Of a stretch of DNA of 39,514 nucleotides, positions 7,649 to 15,793 are shown in pieces. Position 1 is the first letter of the stretch, and every line of letters starts with the position of its first letter. This stretch comes from Mycobacterium persicum (GTDB lineage: Bacteria > Actinomycetota > Actinomycetes > Mycobacteriales > Mycobacteriaceae), in assembly GCF_002086675.1 (NCBI RefSeq), contig NZ_MVIF01000050.1, positions 1 to 39,514 of the forward strand. The letters are read 5' to 3'. The translations under genes and the position numbers were made by a program. The notes under the pieces were generated by a model, which was not told where the DNA came from, ran no database searches, and saw nothing but the letters and a program-made list of their open reading frames with translations.

Positions 7649-8845
7649 ATGGCGATTGATGCTGCGCCGCCCACCGCGCTATTGTCAGAACAAATGTTAG
7701 GTTTATCGGGAGCCGCTGACGGAGACGGAGACTTGTCCTACGAGAGCACCGCGCAACCGATCAAGATCGGCTACCTCTTCGACCTCCTGCTGCCGGAGTT
7801 CTATCCGCAGGAGATGCGCGACGACCTGACCCAGCCGTTCGAATTGGTATTCGCCGACGGGCTGCGGCAACGGGTCATCGACCGTCCGGTGGAGATCGTG
7901 TACCGGGAAGTGGAGGGGCTGCCCAAAGGCGCGGTCAAGGCCGTCATCGACGCCTACGGCGAACTGGTCGACGAGGGCTGTCTGGCGGTGTTCGGGCCGC
8001 ACATCAGCGAGAACGCGGTGCCCACCAAAGAGGCGATCGAAGAACGGTTCCGGGTTCCGGCCATCAACGTCTGCGGCAGCGACGACTGGTTGGGGGAGTG
8101 GACGTTCGCGTTCCCGCAAGGGTCGATGACCGACGAGCCGATCTTCTGGGCGGACTTGCTCGCCAAAGACGGCCACACCGAGGTGGCCGTCCTGGTCGAG
8201 CAATCGCTGGTCGGTCAGAGCTATCTCACCAACTTCCGAGATACGGCCCGGCGCAAAGGCATTCGTATTGTGGCCGAAGTGCAGATCGCCCAAACCGCAC
8301 AGGACGTCACCCAGGCGATGCGCACCGTGCACGAGGCTAAGCCGTCCGCGTTGGTGCACTGCGGGTTCGGCTTCGGCATCGTGTTCATCAACCCGGCCCT
8401 GGCCGAACTCGACTGGGATCCGCCCCGGTTCACCAGCACCGCGTTTCAGAACGCCTGGATCAATCCGATTATGTGGCAGGCCTTGATGGGTTGGACCGGG
8501 ATCGACCAGTACGACGAGGACAACCGCGTGGGCCAGGCGTTCCTGGACCGCTACGAGTCGGAATACGGCCGTCGGCCCCAGTATTGCGTGCCCGTGGTGA
8601 ACCACGACGTCGCCAATACGCTGCTACACGCCTTTGCCGACGCCCACCCGCTGAGCCCCCGCGGCGTCAAGGAGGCGCTGGAGCGGGTGAAGATGCTGCC
8701 CGCCGCCGCCGGTGCCCCGGGGACCCGGGTCTCGCTGGGGAAGTGGACCCGGCGGGGCTGGATGGGTGCGGGCTACCTGGTGGCGCGGAGGCTGGACCCC
8801 GACGGCGTGAACTCCCATCTCGTCGATCGCTTCGGCGCCGGTTGA
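7649..8845 (+). CDS. Type I periplasmic-binding-protein-like receptor, no signal peptide
   Basis: A 398-residue protein with the fold landmarks of branched-chain amino acid / amide binding proteins (Peripla_BP_6): IKIGYLFDLLLPEFY near residue 35, KAVIDAYGELVDEGCLAVFGPHIS, PAINVCGSDDWLGEWTFAFPQGSM, a VAVLVEQSLVGQSYLTNFRD linker strand and NHDVANTLLHAFADA near the C-terminus. The N-terminus (MAIDAAPPTALLSEQ) lacks the basic-hydrophobic segment of a signal peptide and any lipobox, and no permease or ABC ATPase gene is nearby. I infer a cytosolic ligand sensor or substrate-presenting protein rather than a transport component. The gene starts 3 nt after the ATPase stop, so it is co-transcribed. 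An alternative ATG at 7694 would not add a signal peptide. Confidence 0.82.
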   Translation: MAIDAAPPTALLSEQMLGLSGAADGDGDLSYESTAQPIKIGYLFDLLLPEFYPQEMRDDLTQPFELVFADGLRQRVIDRPVEIVYREVEGLPKGAVKAVIDAYGELVDEGCLAVFGPHISENAVPTKEAIEERFRVPAINVCGSDDWLGEWTFAFPQGSMTDEPIFWADLLAKDGHTEVAVLVEQSLVGQSYLTNFRDTARRKGIRIVAEVQIAQTAQDVTQAMRTVHEAKPSALVHCGFGFGIVFINPALAELDWDPPRFTSTAFQNAWINPIMWQALMGWTGIDQYDEDNRVGQAFLDRYESEYGRRPQYCVPVVNHDVANTLLHAFADAHPLSPRGVKEALERVKMLPAAAGAPGTRVSLGKWTRRGWMGAGYLVARRLDPDGVNSHLVDRFGAG

Positions 8846-8848
8846 GCG

Positions 8849-9967
8849 ATGACCACCGAGCAGGCAGCGCCGTCGGTCACGGCCACGCGCCAGAGGGGCT
8901 CGGGGTGGGCTGTCGGGTGGATATTCATAGCCGTCGCCGTGCTCGCCGTCGTCGCCCACTACGCGCGAAAGGGCGCCGTCTCGCCGCGAATCCGCAATCC
9001 GGAGGTCACCGGCGCGCCCCGCCCGGTCGAGCCGCTGTTCGGTTACCAGCATTGGCTGGGGCTGTTCCAGATCTTCACGATCATCGCGATGTCGGTGATC
9101 ATCGCGGTCTACGTGGTGGCCTGGCGCCGCTACCCGGCCCACCCGGTCCTGCTCATGGGCATCGTCACCACGCTGATCGTCTGGCAGGACCCGATCATGA
9201 ACTGGGCGCCCTACGCCGTCTACAACCCGCAACTGTGGCACTGGCCGGAGGACTGGCCGCTGGTGTCACTGTCGCCGACGGTGGAACCGTTCCTGGTGAT
9301 CGGCTACATCATGTTCTATCTGGGCCCCTACTTCCCGGCGATCTGGATCCTGCGCAAGATCCAGGCCCGGCGCCCGCTCGGCTCGTTCGTCTGGCGCCAT
9401 CCGCTGATCACGCTGGCGGTGATCATCCTGCCGGTGGGCATGGTCATCGACGCGATGCTCGAGATGACGCTGGTACGCACCGGCTTTTATATCTATTCCC
9501 AGGTCATTCCGTTCGGGTCGGCCTTCGCCGGCCAGACCTACCAGTTCCCGTTCATCTGGGAAACCGTGATGGTCACTTTCGTGATGATCCCCGCGGGTGT
9601 GTTGCTCTATCGGGACGACACCGGCCGCACCGTCGCCGAAAAGCTCGCCCAGCGGGCACGGATCCTTCCCGGGCGGCCCAAGCTCGCGATGTTCGCGGTG
9701 ATGTTCGTGCTGATCAACCTCGCCTACTTCGCGTACGGCACCGGCTTCGCCGTCATCAAATGGACTCGAACCGCCACCTCCGTCGCCTGCCCATGGCCCT
9801 ATCCGGAGGCCAAAGTCTATGACCCGCAAGGCTTTTACGAACGCAACGGCCAGCCGGGCCCGTATTCGGTGGGCATCTGGTCGACTTGGATGAGCGCACA
9901 GCCGCACGGCCGCCCGGACGTGACGCCGCCCGCCGACGGCGGCCGCTGTGGGGCGGCGCATGGGTGA
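8849..9967 (+). CDS. AveC-like (spirocyclase AveC family) membrane protein
   Basis: A 372-residue polytopic membrane protein with about seven hydrophobic segments (roughly 24-42, 68-90, 97-115, 147-167, 185-205, 230-250, 268-290). Conserved-looking polar residues stand in or beside them: WQDPIMNWAPY near 112, GYIMFYLGPYFP near 152, MVIDAMLEM near 200. The sequence resembles the actinobacterial family named after AveC, the dual-function spiroketal cyclase/dehydratase of avermectin synthesis; most mycobacterial members have no known function. The start is 3 nt after the receptor-like gene's stop, and the stop overlaps the next gene by 8 nt, so it belongs firmly to the operon. No polyketide synthase is nearby, so a different cyclisation, hydration or transport role is possible. 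Confidence 0.75.
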   Translation: MTTEQAAPSVTATRQRGSGWAVGWIFIAVAVLAVVAHYARKGAVSPRIRNPEVTGAPRPVEPLFGYQHWLGLFQIFTIIAMSVIIAVYVVAWRRYPAHPVLLMGIVTTLIVWQDPIMNWAPYAVYNPQLWHWPEDWPLVSLSPTVEPFLVIGYIMFYLGPYFPAIWILRKIQARRPLGSFVWRHPLITLAVIILPVGMVIDAMLEMTLVRTGFYIYSQVIPFGSAFAGQTYQFPFIWETVMVTFVMIPAGVLLYRDDTGRTVAEKLAQRARILPGRPKLAMFAVMFVLINLAYFAYGTGFAVIKWTRTATSVACPWPYPEAKVYDPQGFYERNGQPGPYSVGIWSTWMSAQPHGRPDVTPPADGGRCGAAHG

Positions 9968-10835
9968 GCCACCTGCCGTCGTCATCACCGGCGCGTCTCG
10001 CGGGCTGGGCCTCGCGTCGGCCGCGCACCTGTACCGGCAGGGGTGGCGGGTGGTGGCCGCGATCCGCTCACCGGAGTCCGGGCTGGCGGCATTGCGGTCG
10101 ACGGCCGGTGCCGCAGAAGAGGATTCGCGGCTGATAGCGGTCCAGTTGGATCTGACCGACCCTGCGTCCGTCACTGCCGCGGCCAAGGCGATCGAGGAGG
10201 CCGTCGGCGCTCCGCGGGTGCTGGTGCACAATGCGGGCATCTCCGCGGCCGGGACCGTCGAGGAGACGCCGATTGACCTGTGGGAGCGGATGTTCGCCAC
10301 CCACGTGCTCGGGCCGGTGCTGCTGACCAAGGCGCTGTTGCCGTCGATGCGCGCCGCGGGCCAAGGACGCATCGTCATGATCTCCAGCCAGGGCGGCGTG
10401 CGCGGCATGCCGGAGATCGCGGCGTACTCCGCGGCCAAGGGCGCACTCGAACGGTGGGCCGAATCGTTGGCCGCCGAGGTGGCGCCGTTCGGACTCGGCG
10501 TCACCGTCCTGGTGGCCGGAACCTTCGACACCGACATCATCACCGACGCCGGGACATCGGATCACCGCAACCTCACCGGGCCCTACGCCGCGCTGCACAG
10601 CAAAATCGACCGGCGCGGCCGGGCCGCGATGCGATTGGCGCGCCCACCCGAGCAGTTTGCCCGCGTGCTGGCCGGGGCCGTCGAGGACCGCTCGCCCTTT
10701 GCCCGGCGCGCCGTGGGACTCGACGCCCGGTTGCTGATGGTTGCCAACCGGCTGCTTTCCAGTAAGGCTCTCCATAGGGTGACCCGGCTGGCGCTGGGTC
10801 TCCCGCGCTCTAGGGCACTACGAGCGCCGGAATAG
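9960..10835 (+). CDS. Short-chain dehydrogenase/reductase
   Basis: A 291-residue classical SDR with the Rossmann motif TGASRGLG near residue 10, NAG near residue 90 (VHNAGIS) and the catalytic set Ser (MISSQGG) and Tyr-Lys (YSAAK) about residues 142-160. Such enzymes oxidise or reduce secondary alcohols with NAD(P). ATG 9960 overlaps the AveC-like gene by 8 nt (ATGGGTGA); an in-frame GTG at 9948 is less likely. The C-terminal ~50 residues are longer and more basic than in a 250-residue SDR. In the operon it lies between the membrane protein and the aldehyde dehydrogenase, consistent with stepwise alcohol oxidation of a P450 product. Confidence 0.88.
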   Translation: MGEPPAVVITGASRGLGLASAAHLYRQGWRVVAAIRSPESGLAALRSTAGAAEEDSRLIAVQLDLTDPASVTAAAKAIEEAVGAPRVLVHNAGISAAGTVEETPIDLWERMFATHVLGPVLLTKALLPSMRAAGQGRIVMISSQGGVRGMPEIAAYSAAKGALERWAESLAAEVAPFGLGVTVLVAGTFDTDIITDAGTSDHRNLTGPYAALHSKIDRRGRAAMRLARPPEQFARVLAGAVEDRSPFARRAVGLDARLLMVANRLLSSKALHRVTRLALGLPRSRALRAPE

Positions 10836-10865
10836 TGAGCCTCGTCTGAAGAGAGCTGAACAAAC

Positions 10866-12350
10866 ATGGCTGACACTGTAAAGGTCCGGTTCGAATCCAG
10901 GATGATGATCGACGGCAAGCTCGTCGACGGACAGGCCGGCACCTTCACCAACATCAACCCGGCCACCGAGGAGCCGATCGGGGAGGTCGCCGACGCGTCG
11001 AAGGCGGATATGCACCGGGCCATCGACGCGGCCCGGCGGGCCTTCGACGAGACCGACTGGTCGACCAATCCCGAATTGCGTAAGCGCTGCCTACTGCAGC
11101 TTCAAGAGGCCATCGAGGCCGAACGGGAGGAGCTGCGCGAGGAGCTCATCGCTGAAGCCGGCGCGCCCCGGGCGATCACCTACGGGCCGCAACTGGATGC
11201 GCCGCTGGCCGACGCGCTGCGCTATCCCGCCAAGCTGATCGACGAATACCCCTGGGAAACCGACCTGGGCGACGCGCTGGTCAGCATCACCGGGCAGCTG
11301 ACCAGCCGCAAGGTCTGGCGGGAACCGGTCGGGGTGGTCGGCGCGATCGTGCCGTGGAACTTCCCGTTCGAGGTCACCATCAACAAGCTCGGCCAGGCGC
11401 TGGGCACCGGCAACACCGTGGTGCTCAAACCGGCGCCGGACACCCCGTTCAACGCCACCCGCCTGGGCCGGCTGATCGCCGAAAAAACCGACATCCCACC
11501 GGGAGTCGTCAACGTCGTCACCGCGTCGGATCATCTGGTCGGCGAAGAGCTCACGCTCTCGCCCAAGGTCGACCTGATCTCGTTCACCGGTTCGACCGTC
11601 GTCGGGAAGCGGATCATGGAAAAGGGTGCGGCGACGCTCAAGCGGCTGTTTCTGGAACTCGGCGGTAAGTCGGCCACCATCGTGCTCGAGGACGCCGAGT
11701 TCGGGTTGGCGTGTGCGATCGGCATCGCACCGTGCATGCATGCCGGGCAGGGCTGCGCCAACCCGACCCGGATGCTGCTGCCGCGGTCCCGCTACGACGA
11801 GGGAGTGGCGATCCTGAAGAGCATCTACGACAACGTCATGCCGGGCGACCCCCAGGATCCGGCCACCCTGTGCGGACCGGTGATTTCCGACAAGCAACGC
11901 AAGCGCGTACTGGGCTACATCAGCAAGGGAGTCGAGGAGGGTGCCACCTGCCTGGTCGGCGGTCCCGACGCGGCCACCGGTTTCGACAAGGGATTCTATG
12001 TCCGGCCAACGCTTTTCGTCGACGTCGACAACTCCATGACGATTGCCCAGGAGGAGATCTTCGGCCCGGTGCTGTCGGTCATCGGATTCGACGACGAGGA
12101 AGACGCGATCCGGATCGCCAACGACAGCGTGTACGGGTTGGCCGGCAACGTGATGTCAGGTTCGCTGGAGCACTCGCTGGCGGTGGCCCGGCGGCTGCGG
12201 GCCGGCTTCATCGGTGTGCAGGGCGCCGCGCCGTACGGCGCCGACACCCCGTTCGGCGGTTACAAGGACAGCGGGGTAGGCCGGCAGAACGGGATCGCCG
12301 GGTTCGACCAGTACACCCAGATCAAGTCGGTGGGCTATCCGGCTACCTGA
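10866..12350 (+). CDS. Aldehyde dehydrogenase
   Basis: A 494-residue NAD(P)-dependent aldehyde dehydrogenase of usual length. Catalytic and cofactor residues are in place: Asn165 in PWNFPFE, Glu264 in LELGGKS, nucleophile Cys297 in GQGCANPTR, and the EEIFGPV and FGGYKDSG blocks near the C-terminus. It would oxidise an aldehyde to a carboxylic acid, a plausible step between P450 hydroxylation and CoA activation. It lies 30 nt after the SDR and 11 nt before the P450 gene, so all three are probably on one transcript. A tRNA T-arm-like string just inside the 5' end is coding sequence and was rejected as an RNA gene. Confidence 0.93.
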   Translation: MADTVKVRFESRMMIDGKLVDGQAGTFTNINPATEEPIGEVADASKADMHRAIDAARRAFDETDWSTNPELRKRCLLQLQEAIEAEREELREELIAEAGAPRAITYGPQLDAPLADALRYPAKLIDEYPWETDLGDALVSITGQLTSRKVWREPVGVVGAIVPWNFPFEVTINKLGQALGTGNTVVLKPAPDTPFNATRLGRLIAEKTDIPPGVVNVVTASDHLVGEELTLSPKVDLISFTGSTVVGKRIMEKGAATLKRLFLELGGKSATIVLEDAEFGLACAIGIAPCMHAGQGCANPTRMLLPRSRYDEGVAILKSIYDNVMPGDPQDPATLCGPVISDKQRKRVLGYISKGVEEGATCLVGGPDAATGFDKGFYVRPTLFVDVDNSMTIAQEEIFGPVLSVIGFDDEEDAIRIANDSVYGLAGNVMSGSLEHSLAVARRLRAGFIGVQGAAPYGADTPFGGYKDSGVGRQNGIAGFDQYTQIKSVGYPAT

Positions 12351-12361
12351 AGGGGGCGCGC

Positions 12362-13588
12362 ATGCAGCTGTTCGACGATCTCGAGGATTTCGGGGCCTTC
12401 GACGACGTGGTATCCGGCGACGTCCGGGATCCCTACACCGAGTTGGCCCGGCTGCGGCGCGAGCAACCGGTGCAGCGCATCGACTTCTCGGCCATGCCGC
12501 ACGAGGAATCCAAGCCCGTCTTCATCGTCTACCGCCATGAAGACGTCGCGCAGCTGCTGCGGGACAACGAGACGTTCTCGTCGGCGATCATCATCGATGC
12601 CTTCGGTGACGTGCTGGGCCGCCACGTCATGCTCGGCATGGACGAACCCGAACATGGCCGCCATCGCGCTCTGGTGGCAAAAGCCTTCTCGCAGAAGGCA
12701 TTGGCTCGCTGGGAGGACGAACTGATCGGCAATGTCGGCAATGAGCTGATCGACCGGTTCGCCGGTCGCGGACACGCCGATCTGGTCAAGGAGTTCACCT
12801 TTCCCTATCCGACGCAGATCATCGCCGGTCTGCTGGGTCTGCCACGCGAGGACTATCCGCAGTTTCAGCGCTGGTCGATCTCATTGCTCAGTTTCACCGT
12901 CAACCCGGAGCGGGGCCGGGCCGCCTCGCAGGCCCTGCAGGAGTACTTCGCGCCCATCCTCGCCGCGCGGCGGCGCGAACCCCGCGACGATCTGATCAGC
13001 GGCCTGGCCCGGGCCGAGATCGACGGGGAGAAGCTCTCCGACGAGGAGATCTTCTCCTTCCTGCGGCTGCTGCTCCCCGCCGGCGTCGAGACCACCTACC
13101 GGTCGCTGGGCAACATGCTGTACGGATTGCTGTGCAACCCAGACCAACTCGATGCGGTGCGGGCCGAGCGCGCACTGCTGCCGCAGGCGATCGAGGAGGC
13201 GGTGCGCTGGGAACCGCCGCTGCTGACCATCACTCGCATCGCCACCCGTGACACCGAGCTGGGCGCGGTGCCGATTCCGGCCGGCTCCTCGGTGATGCCG
13301 ATGCTGGGTGCGGCAAACCGGCAGGAGGACCGCTACCCCGATCCGGATCGGTTCGACATCTTCCGCGCGGCCAGGGCGCACATCGGCTTCGGCCACGGCG
13401 TGCACGTCTGCCTGGGTATGCATCTGGCCCGGCTGGAGATGCGGGTGGCGCTCAACCTGCTGTTTGACCGGCTGCCGAACCTGCGTCTGGATCCCGCAGG
13501 TGACGACCCGCATATCCGCGGCCAGGTTTTCCGGTCGCCCACGTCGCTTCCGGTGCTGTTCGGTCCGACTTTCGCCCGGGTGTCCTGA
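12362..13588 (+). CDS. Cytochrome P450
   Basis: A 408-residue soluble bacterial P450. Heme-ligand loop FGHGVHVCLG places the Cys at residue 350; the K-helix ExxR motif is EEAVR; the I-helix oxygen-activation motif is AGVETT. It would hydroxylate a hydrophobic substrate using electrons from a ferredoxin, but no ferredoxin or reductase gene is nearby. ATG 12362 follows a purine-rich AGGGGG by about 6 nt, 11 nt after the ALDH stop. It is the last gene of the operon: a 7-bp hairpin overlaps its stop codon. I cannot name the CYP family. Pairing with SDR and ALDH suggests terminal hydroxylation followed by oxidation to the acid. Confidence 0.94.
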   Translation: MQLFDDLEDFGAFDDVVSGDVRDPYTELARLRREQPVQRIDFSAMPHEESKPVFIVYRHEDVAQLLRDNETFSSAIIIDAFGDVLGRHVMLGMDEPEHGRHRALVAKAFSQKALARWEDELIGNVGNELIDRFAGRGHADLVKEFTFPYPTQIIAGLLGLPREDYPQFQRWSISLLSFTVNPERGRAASQALQEYFAPILAARRREPRDDLISGLARAEIDGEKLSDEEIFSFLRLLLPAGVETTYRSLGNMLYGLLCNPDQLDAVRAERALLPQAIEEAVRWEPPLLTITRIATRDTELGAVPIPAGSSVMPMLGAANRQEDRYPDPDRFDIFRAARAHIGFGHGVHVCLGMHLARLEMRVALNLLFDRLPNLRLDPAGDDPHIRGQVFRSPTSLPVLFGPTFARVS

Positions 13589-13605
13589 TCGGGCCGATCC
13601 CGATC
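13587..13605 (+). terminator. Hairpin at the P450 stop, GATCGGG-5 nt-CCCGATC
   Basis: Perfect 7-bp arms with a 5-nt loop begin inside the P450 stop codon. There is no U-tract, as is common for mycobacterial terminators. It probably marks the end of the oxidative operon or attenuates read-through into the DGPF/sigma operon. Confidence 0.45.
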
Positions 13606-13662
13606 GTCCTCTTGATGACATCCGCGAATTGCCCGGATGATCATCGAGACAAGGAGGACACC

Positions 13663-14010
13663 ATGCCGCAATACGCCGCGCTCACCTACACCAGGGACGT
13701 CGACTGGTCAGCCCCCGAGCAGGCCGCCGATATGGCCGACTACATGAAGTTCGGCCAGGACCACGCCGCAGCGATCCGCGGTGGCGCAGCGCTGTATCCG
13801 ACCGCGACCGCGACGACGGTGCGGGTCACCGGCGCCCGCGGCGGTGACGTCGTCACCAGCGACGGTCCGTACGCCGAAACGAAAGAGGCCCTGACCGGCT
13901 TCTATCTCATCGAGGCGGCCGACCTGGACGAGGCGCTGCGGATCGCCGCCGAGATCCCGGCGGCCTGGGACGGCGCCGTCGAGGTGCGTCCCATCATCGA
14001 TTTCGCTTGA
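13663..14010 (+). CDS. DGPF-domain (YCII-related) protein
   Basis: A 115-residue small protein of the YCII/DGPF family. The name-giving motif appears as DGPYAETKEALTGFYLIEA around residue 67, followed by DLDEALRIAAEIP and a C-terminal VEVRPI strand. The ATG at 13663 is preceded by a near-perfect Shine-Dalgarno AAGGAGG (13651-13657), the strongest RBS I noticed in the window. DGPF proteins are the standard genomic partners of ECF42 sigma factors and are thought to belong to their target or signalling set; the biochemical function is unknown. The stop overlaps the TTG start of the sigma factor, so translation is coupled. Confidence 0.9.
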   Translation: MPQYAALTYTRDVDWSAPEQAADMADYMKFGQDHAAAIRGGAALYPTATATTVRVTGARGGDVVTSDGPYAETKEALTGFYLIEAADLDEALRIAAEIPAAWDGAVEVRPIIDFA

Positions 14011-15233
14011 CCGCGGAATCGGCGCTCGCCGAGACCGTCCGGATGGAGGGCACCCGCATCCTGGCAACCCTCGTCCGGACGGTCGGCTCGCTGCAGGTCG
14101 CCGAGGACGCGGTTCAGGAAGCGGCATTACGCGCGCTGCGGGACTGGCCGCGCAACGGTGTGCCCGACGAACCGCGGGCCTGGCTGACGGTGACCGCGCG
14201 CCGGGTGGCGATCGACCTGCTGCGCCGCGAGGGCGCTCGAGCGCAGAAGGAGCGTGCCAGCATGGAGCTCGCGGTCCCCGACCTGCCGCCCGACAGCATG
14301 GTGGCCGACGACCGGCTGCGGCTGATCTTCACCTGCTGCCACCCGGCGCTGGGGCTGGAGGCCCAGGTGACCCTGGCGCTGCGCACCTTGTGCGGCCTGT
14401 CGCCGGCGCAGATCGCGGCGGTGTTGCTGACCAGCGAGGCGGCCGTCGCCAAGCGCCTGACCCGCACACGCGCCAAGATCGCCCGGGCCGGCATCCCCTA
14501 TCGGGTGCCGGCCGACGAAGAGCTGCCGGGCCGGGTGGCGGCGGTGTGCGCGGTGCTGCACACGTCCTACACGATTGCCCACACCGCGGCCGGCGGCGAC
14601 CGGTTGACCGACGTCGACGGCACTCGCGAGGCACTGCGCCTGGCGCGGCTGGTGCACCAGCTGATGCCGGACGAACCGGCGCCGATGGCGGTGCTGGCGC
14701 TGCTGCTGCTGACCGAATCCCGGCGTGCCGCACGGCTCGACGACGCCGGCGATCCAGTGCCGCTGTCCGAGCAGGACCGCTCGGCGTGGGACATCGGCAT
14801 GATCACCGAGGCACTTCGGCTGCTCGACGAATCGCTGCGCCGCACGGGCGCGGTCGCCGATCCCTACCAGCTGCAGGCTGCGATCGCGGCCGAGCATGCT
14901 CGGGCCGCGTCGTACCAGACCACCGACTGGGCCGAGATCGTCCGGCTCTACGACCTGCTGCTGTCGGTGTGGCCGAGCGCCCCTGCCGGGCTGGCCCGGG
15001 CGGTCGCCGTCGCCGAATCCGACGGGCCCGCAGCGGGTTTAGCGGAGCTGGCGGAACTCGAGCCGGATCAGCGCTGGCATGCCGTCCGCGGTGAACTGCT
15101 GGCCCGTCAAGGTAAGTTCGCCGAGGCGGTCGCGGCGACACGGCTTTCGCTGACCGATGCGATCACCAAGCCGGAACGCCGATACCGCCAGCGGCGCATC
15201 GCCGAATGGTCTGCGGGACGAGAAGTGACATGA
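14007..15233 (+). CDS. ECF42-type RNA polymerase sigma factor with long C-terminal extension
   Basis: A 408-residue protein, about twice the size of a minimal ECF sigma. Region 2 lies near 20-90 (VAEDAVQEAALRALRDWP, then TVTARRVAIDLLRRE). The hallmark FTCCHPAL follows, then region 4 to about residue 160 (GLSPAQIAAVLLTSEAAVAKRLTRTRAKI). The remaining ~240 residues are the helical, TPR-like extension of the ECF42 group, which replaces an anti-sigma factor; none is encoded nearby. The TTG start at 14007 overlaps the DGPF stop (TTGA). An internal ATG at 14043 would cut the first helix. ECF42 factors generally activate their own DGPF-containing operon. Confidence 0.9.
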   Translation: MTAESALAETVRMEGTRILATLVRTVGSLQVAEDAVQEAALRALRDWPRNGVPDEPRAWLTVTARRVAIDLLRREGARAQKERASMELAVPDLPPDSMVADDRLRLIFTCCHPALGLEAQVTLALRTLCGLSPAQIAAVLLTSEAAVAKRLTRTRAKIARAGIPYRVPADEELPGRVAAVCAVLHTSYTIAHTAAGGDRLTDVDGTREALRLARLVHQLMPDEPAPMAVLALLLLTESRRAARLDDAGDPVPLSEQDRSAWDIGMITEALRLLDESLRRTGAVADPYQLQAAIAAEHARAASYQTTDWAEIVRLYDLLLSVWPSAPAGLARAVAVAESDGPAAGLAELAELEPDQRWHAVRGELLARQGKFAEAVAATRLSLTDAITKPERRYRQRRIAEWSAGREVT

Positions 15234-15673
15234 AAGTCGATGTGACAAGCGAGATACTGATCGCCCGGCCGCGCGCCGAAGTCTTTGGCTATGCCTGTGA
15301 TCCGGACAACGCTAAGGCGTGGTACGCCAATATCACAGCAGCGCAATGGAAATCACCGAAGCCGCTAGCCGTCGGCTCGCAGTTTGCTTTTACCGCAAGG
15401 TTTCTCGGTCGGACGCTGAGTTACACCTATGAGGTGGTGGACCTGCGGCCGGGCACCAGGTTCGTGATGCGCACCGCGGAAGGACCGTTTCCGATGGAGA
15501 CGACCTACGTGTGGGAAGACGGCCCGAACGGTACGACCAAGATGACCCTGCGCAATCGCGGTGAGCCGTCAGGGTTTTCCGGGCTTGCGGCACCTGTTTT
15601 GGCGAAGGCGATCAAGCGGGCCAACGGCAAGGACCTCGCCCGGCTGAAGGAAGTGCTGGAATCGGCGACCTAA
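15230..15673 (+). CDS. SRPBCC (START/polyketide-cyclase-like) family protein
   Basis: A 147-residue protein with the helix-grip layout: N-terminal strand VTSEILIARPRAEVFGYACDPDNAKAWY, central beta segments (FTARFLGRTLSYTYEVVDLRPGTRFVMRT) and a long C-terminal helix (AKAIKRANGKDLARLKEVLE). Such proteins bind hydrophobic ligands or act as cyclases, aromatases or stress-related binding proteins. ATG 15230 shares ATGA with the sigma factor stop, making it the third member of the DGPF-sigma-SRPBCC operon and a likely target of that sigma factor. The ligand is unknown. Confidence 0.85.
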   Translation: MKVDVTSEILIARPRAEVFGYACDPDNAKAWYANITAAQWKSPKPLAVGSQFAFTARFLGRTLSYTYEVVDLRPGTRFVMRTAEGPFPMETTYVWEDGPNGTTKMTLRNRGEPSGFSGLAAPVLAKAIKRANGKDLARLKEVLESAT

Positions 15674-15793
15674 CCGTCGGGTAGCTGCAGGTTGTCGTGG
15701 CGCGCCCAGATATCGGCTCGTTCGCAGCTGCGAGCCGCAAACCCGCCCTGAGGCGCGCTCGAGACCCCAGGATCATCTCGACGACCTGATGCG

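Noticed and set aside
10884..10904. GTTCGAATCC, a match to a tRNA T-arm, near the ALDH start
   Set aside because: It lies in the ALDH coding frame, and no acceptor or anticodon stem can be assembled around it.
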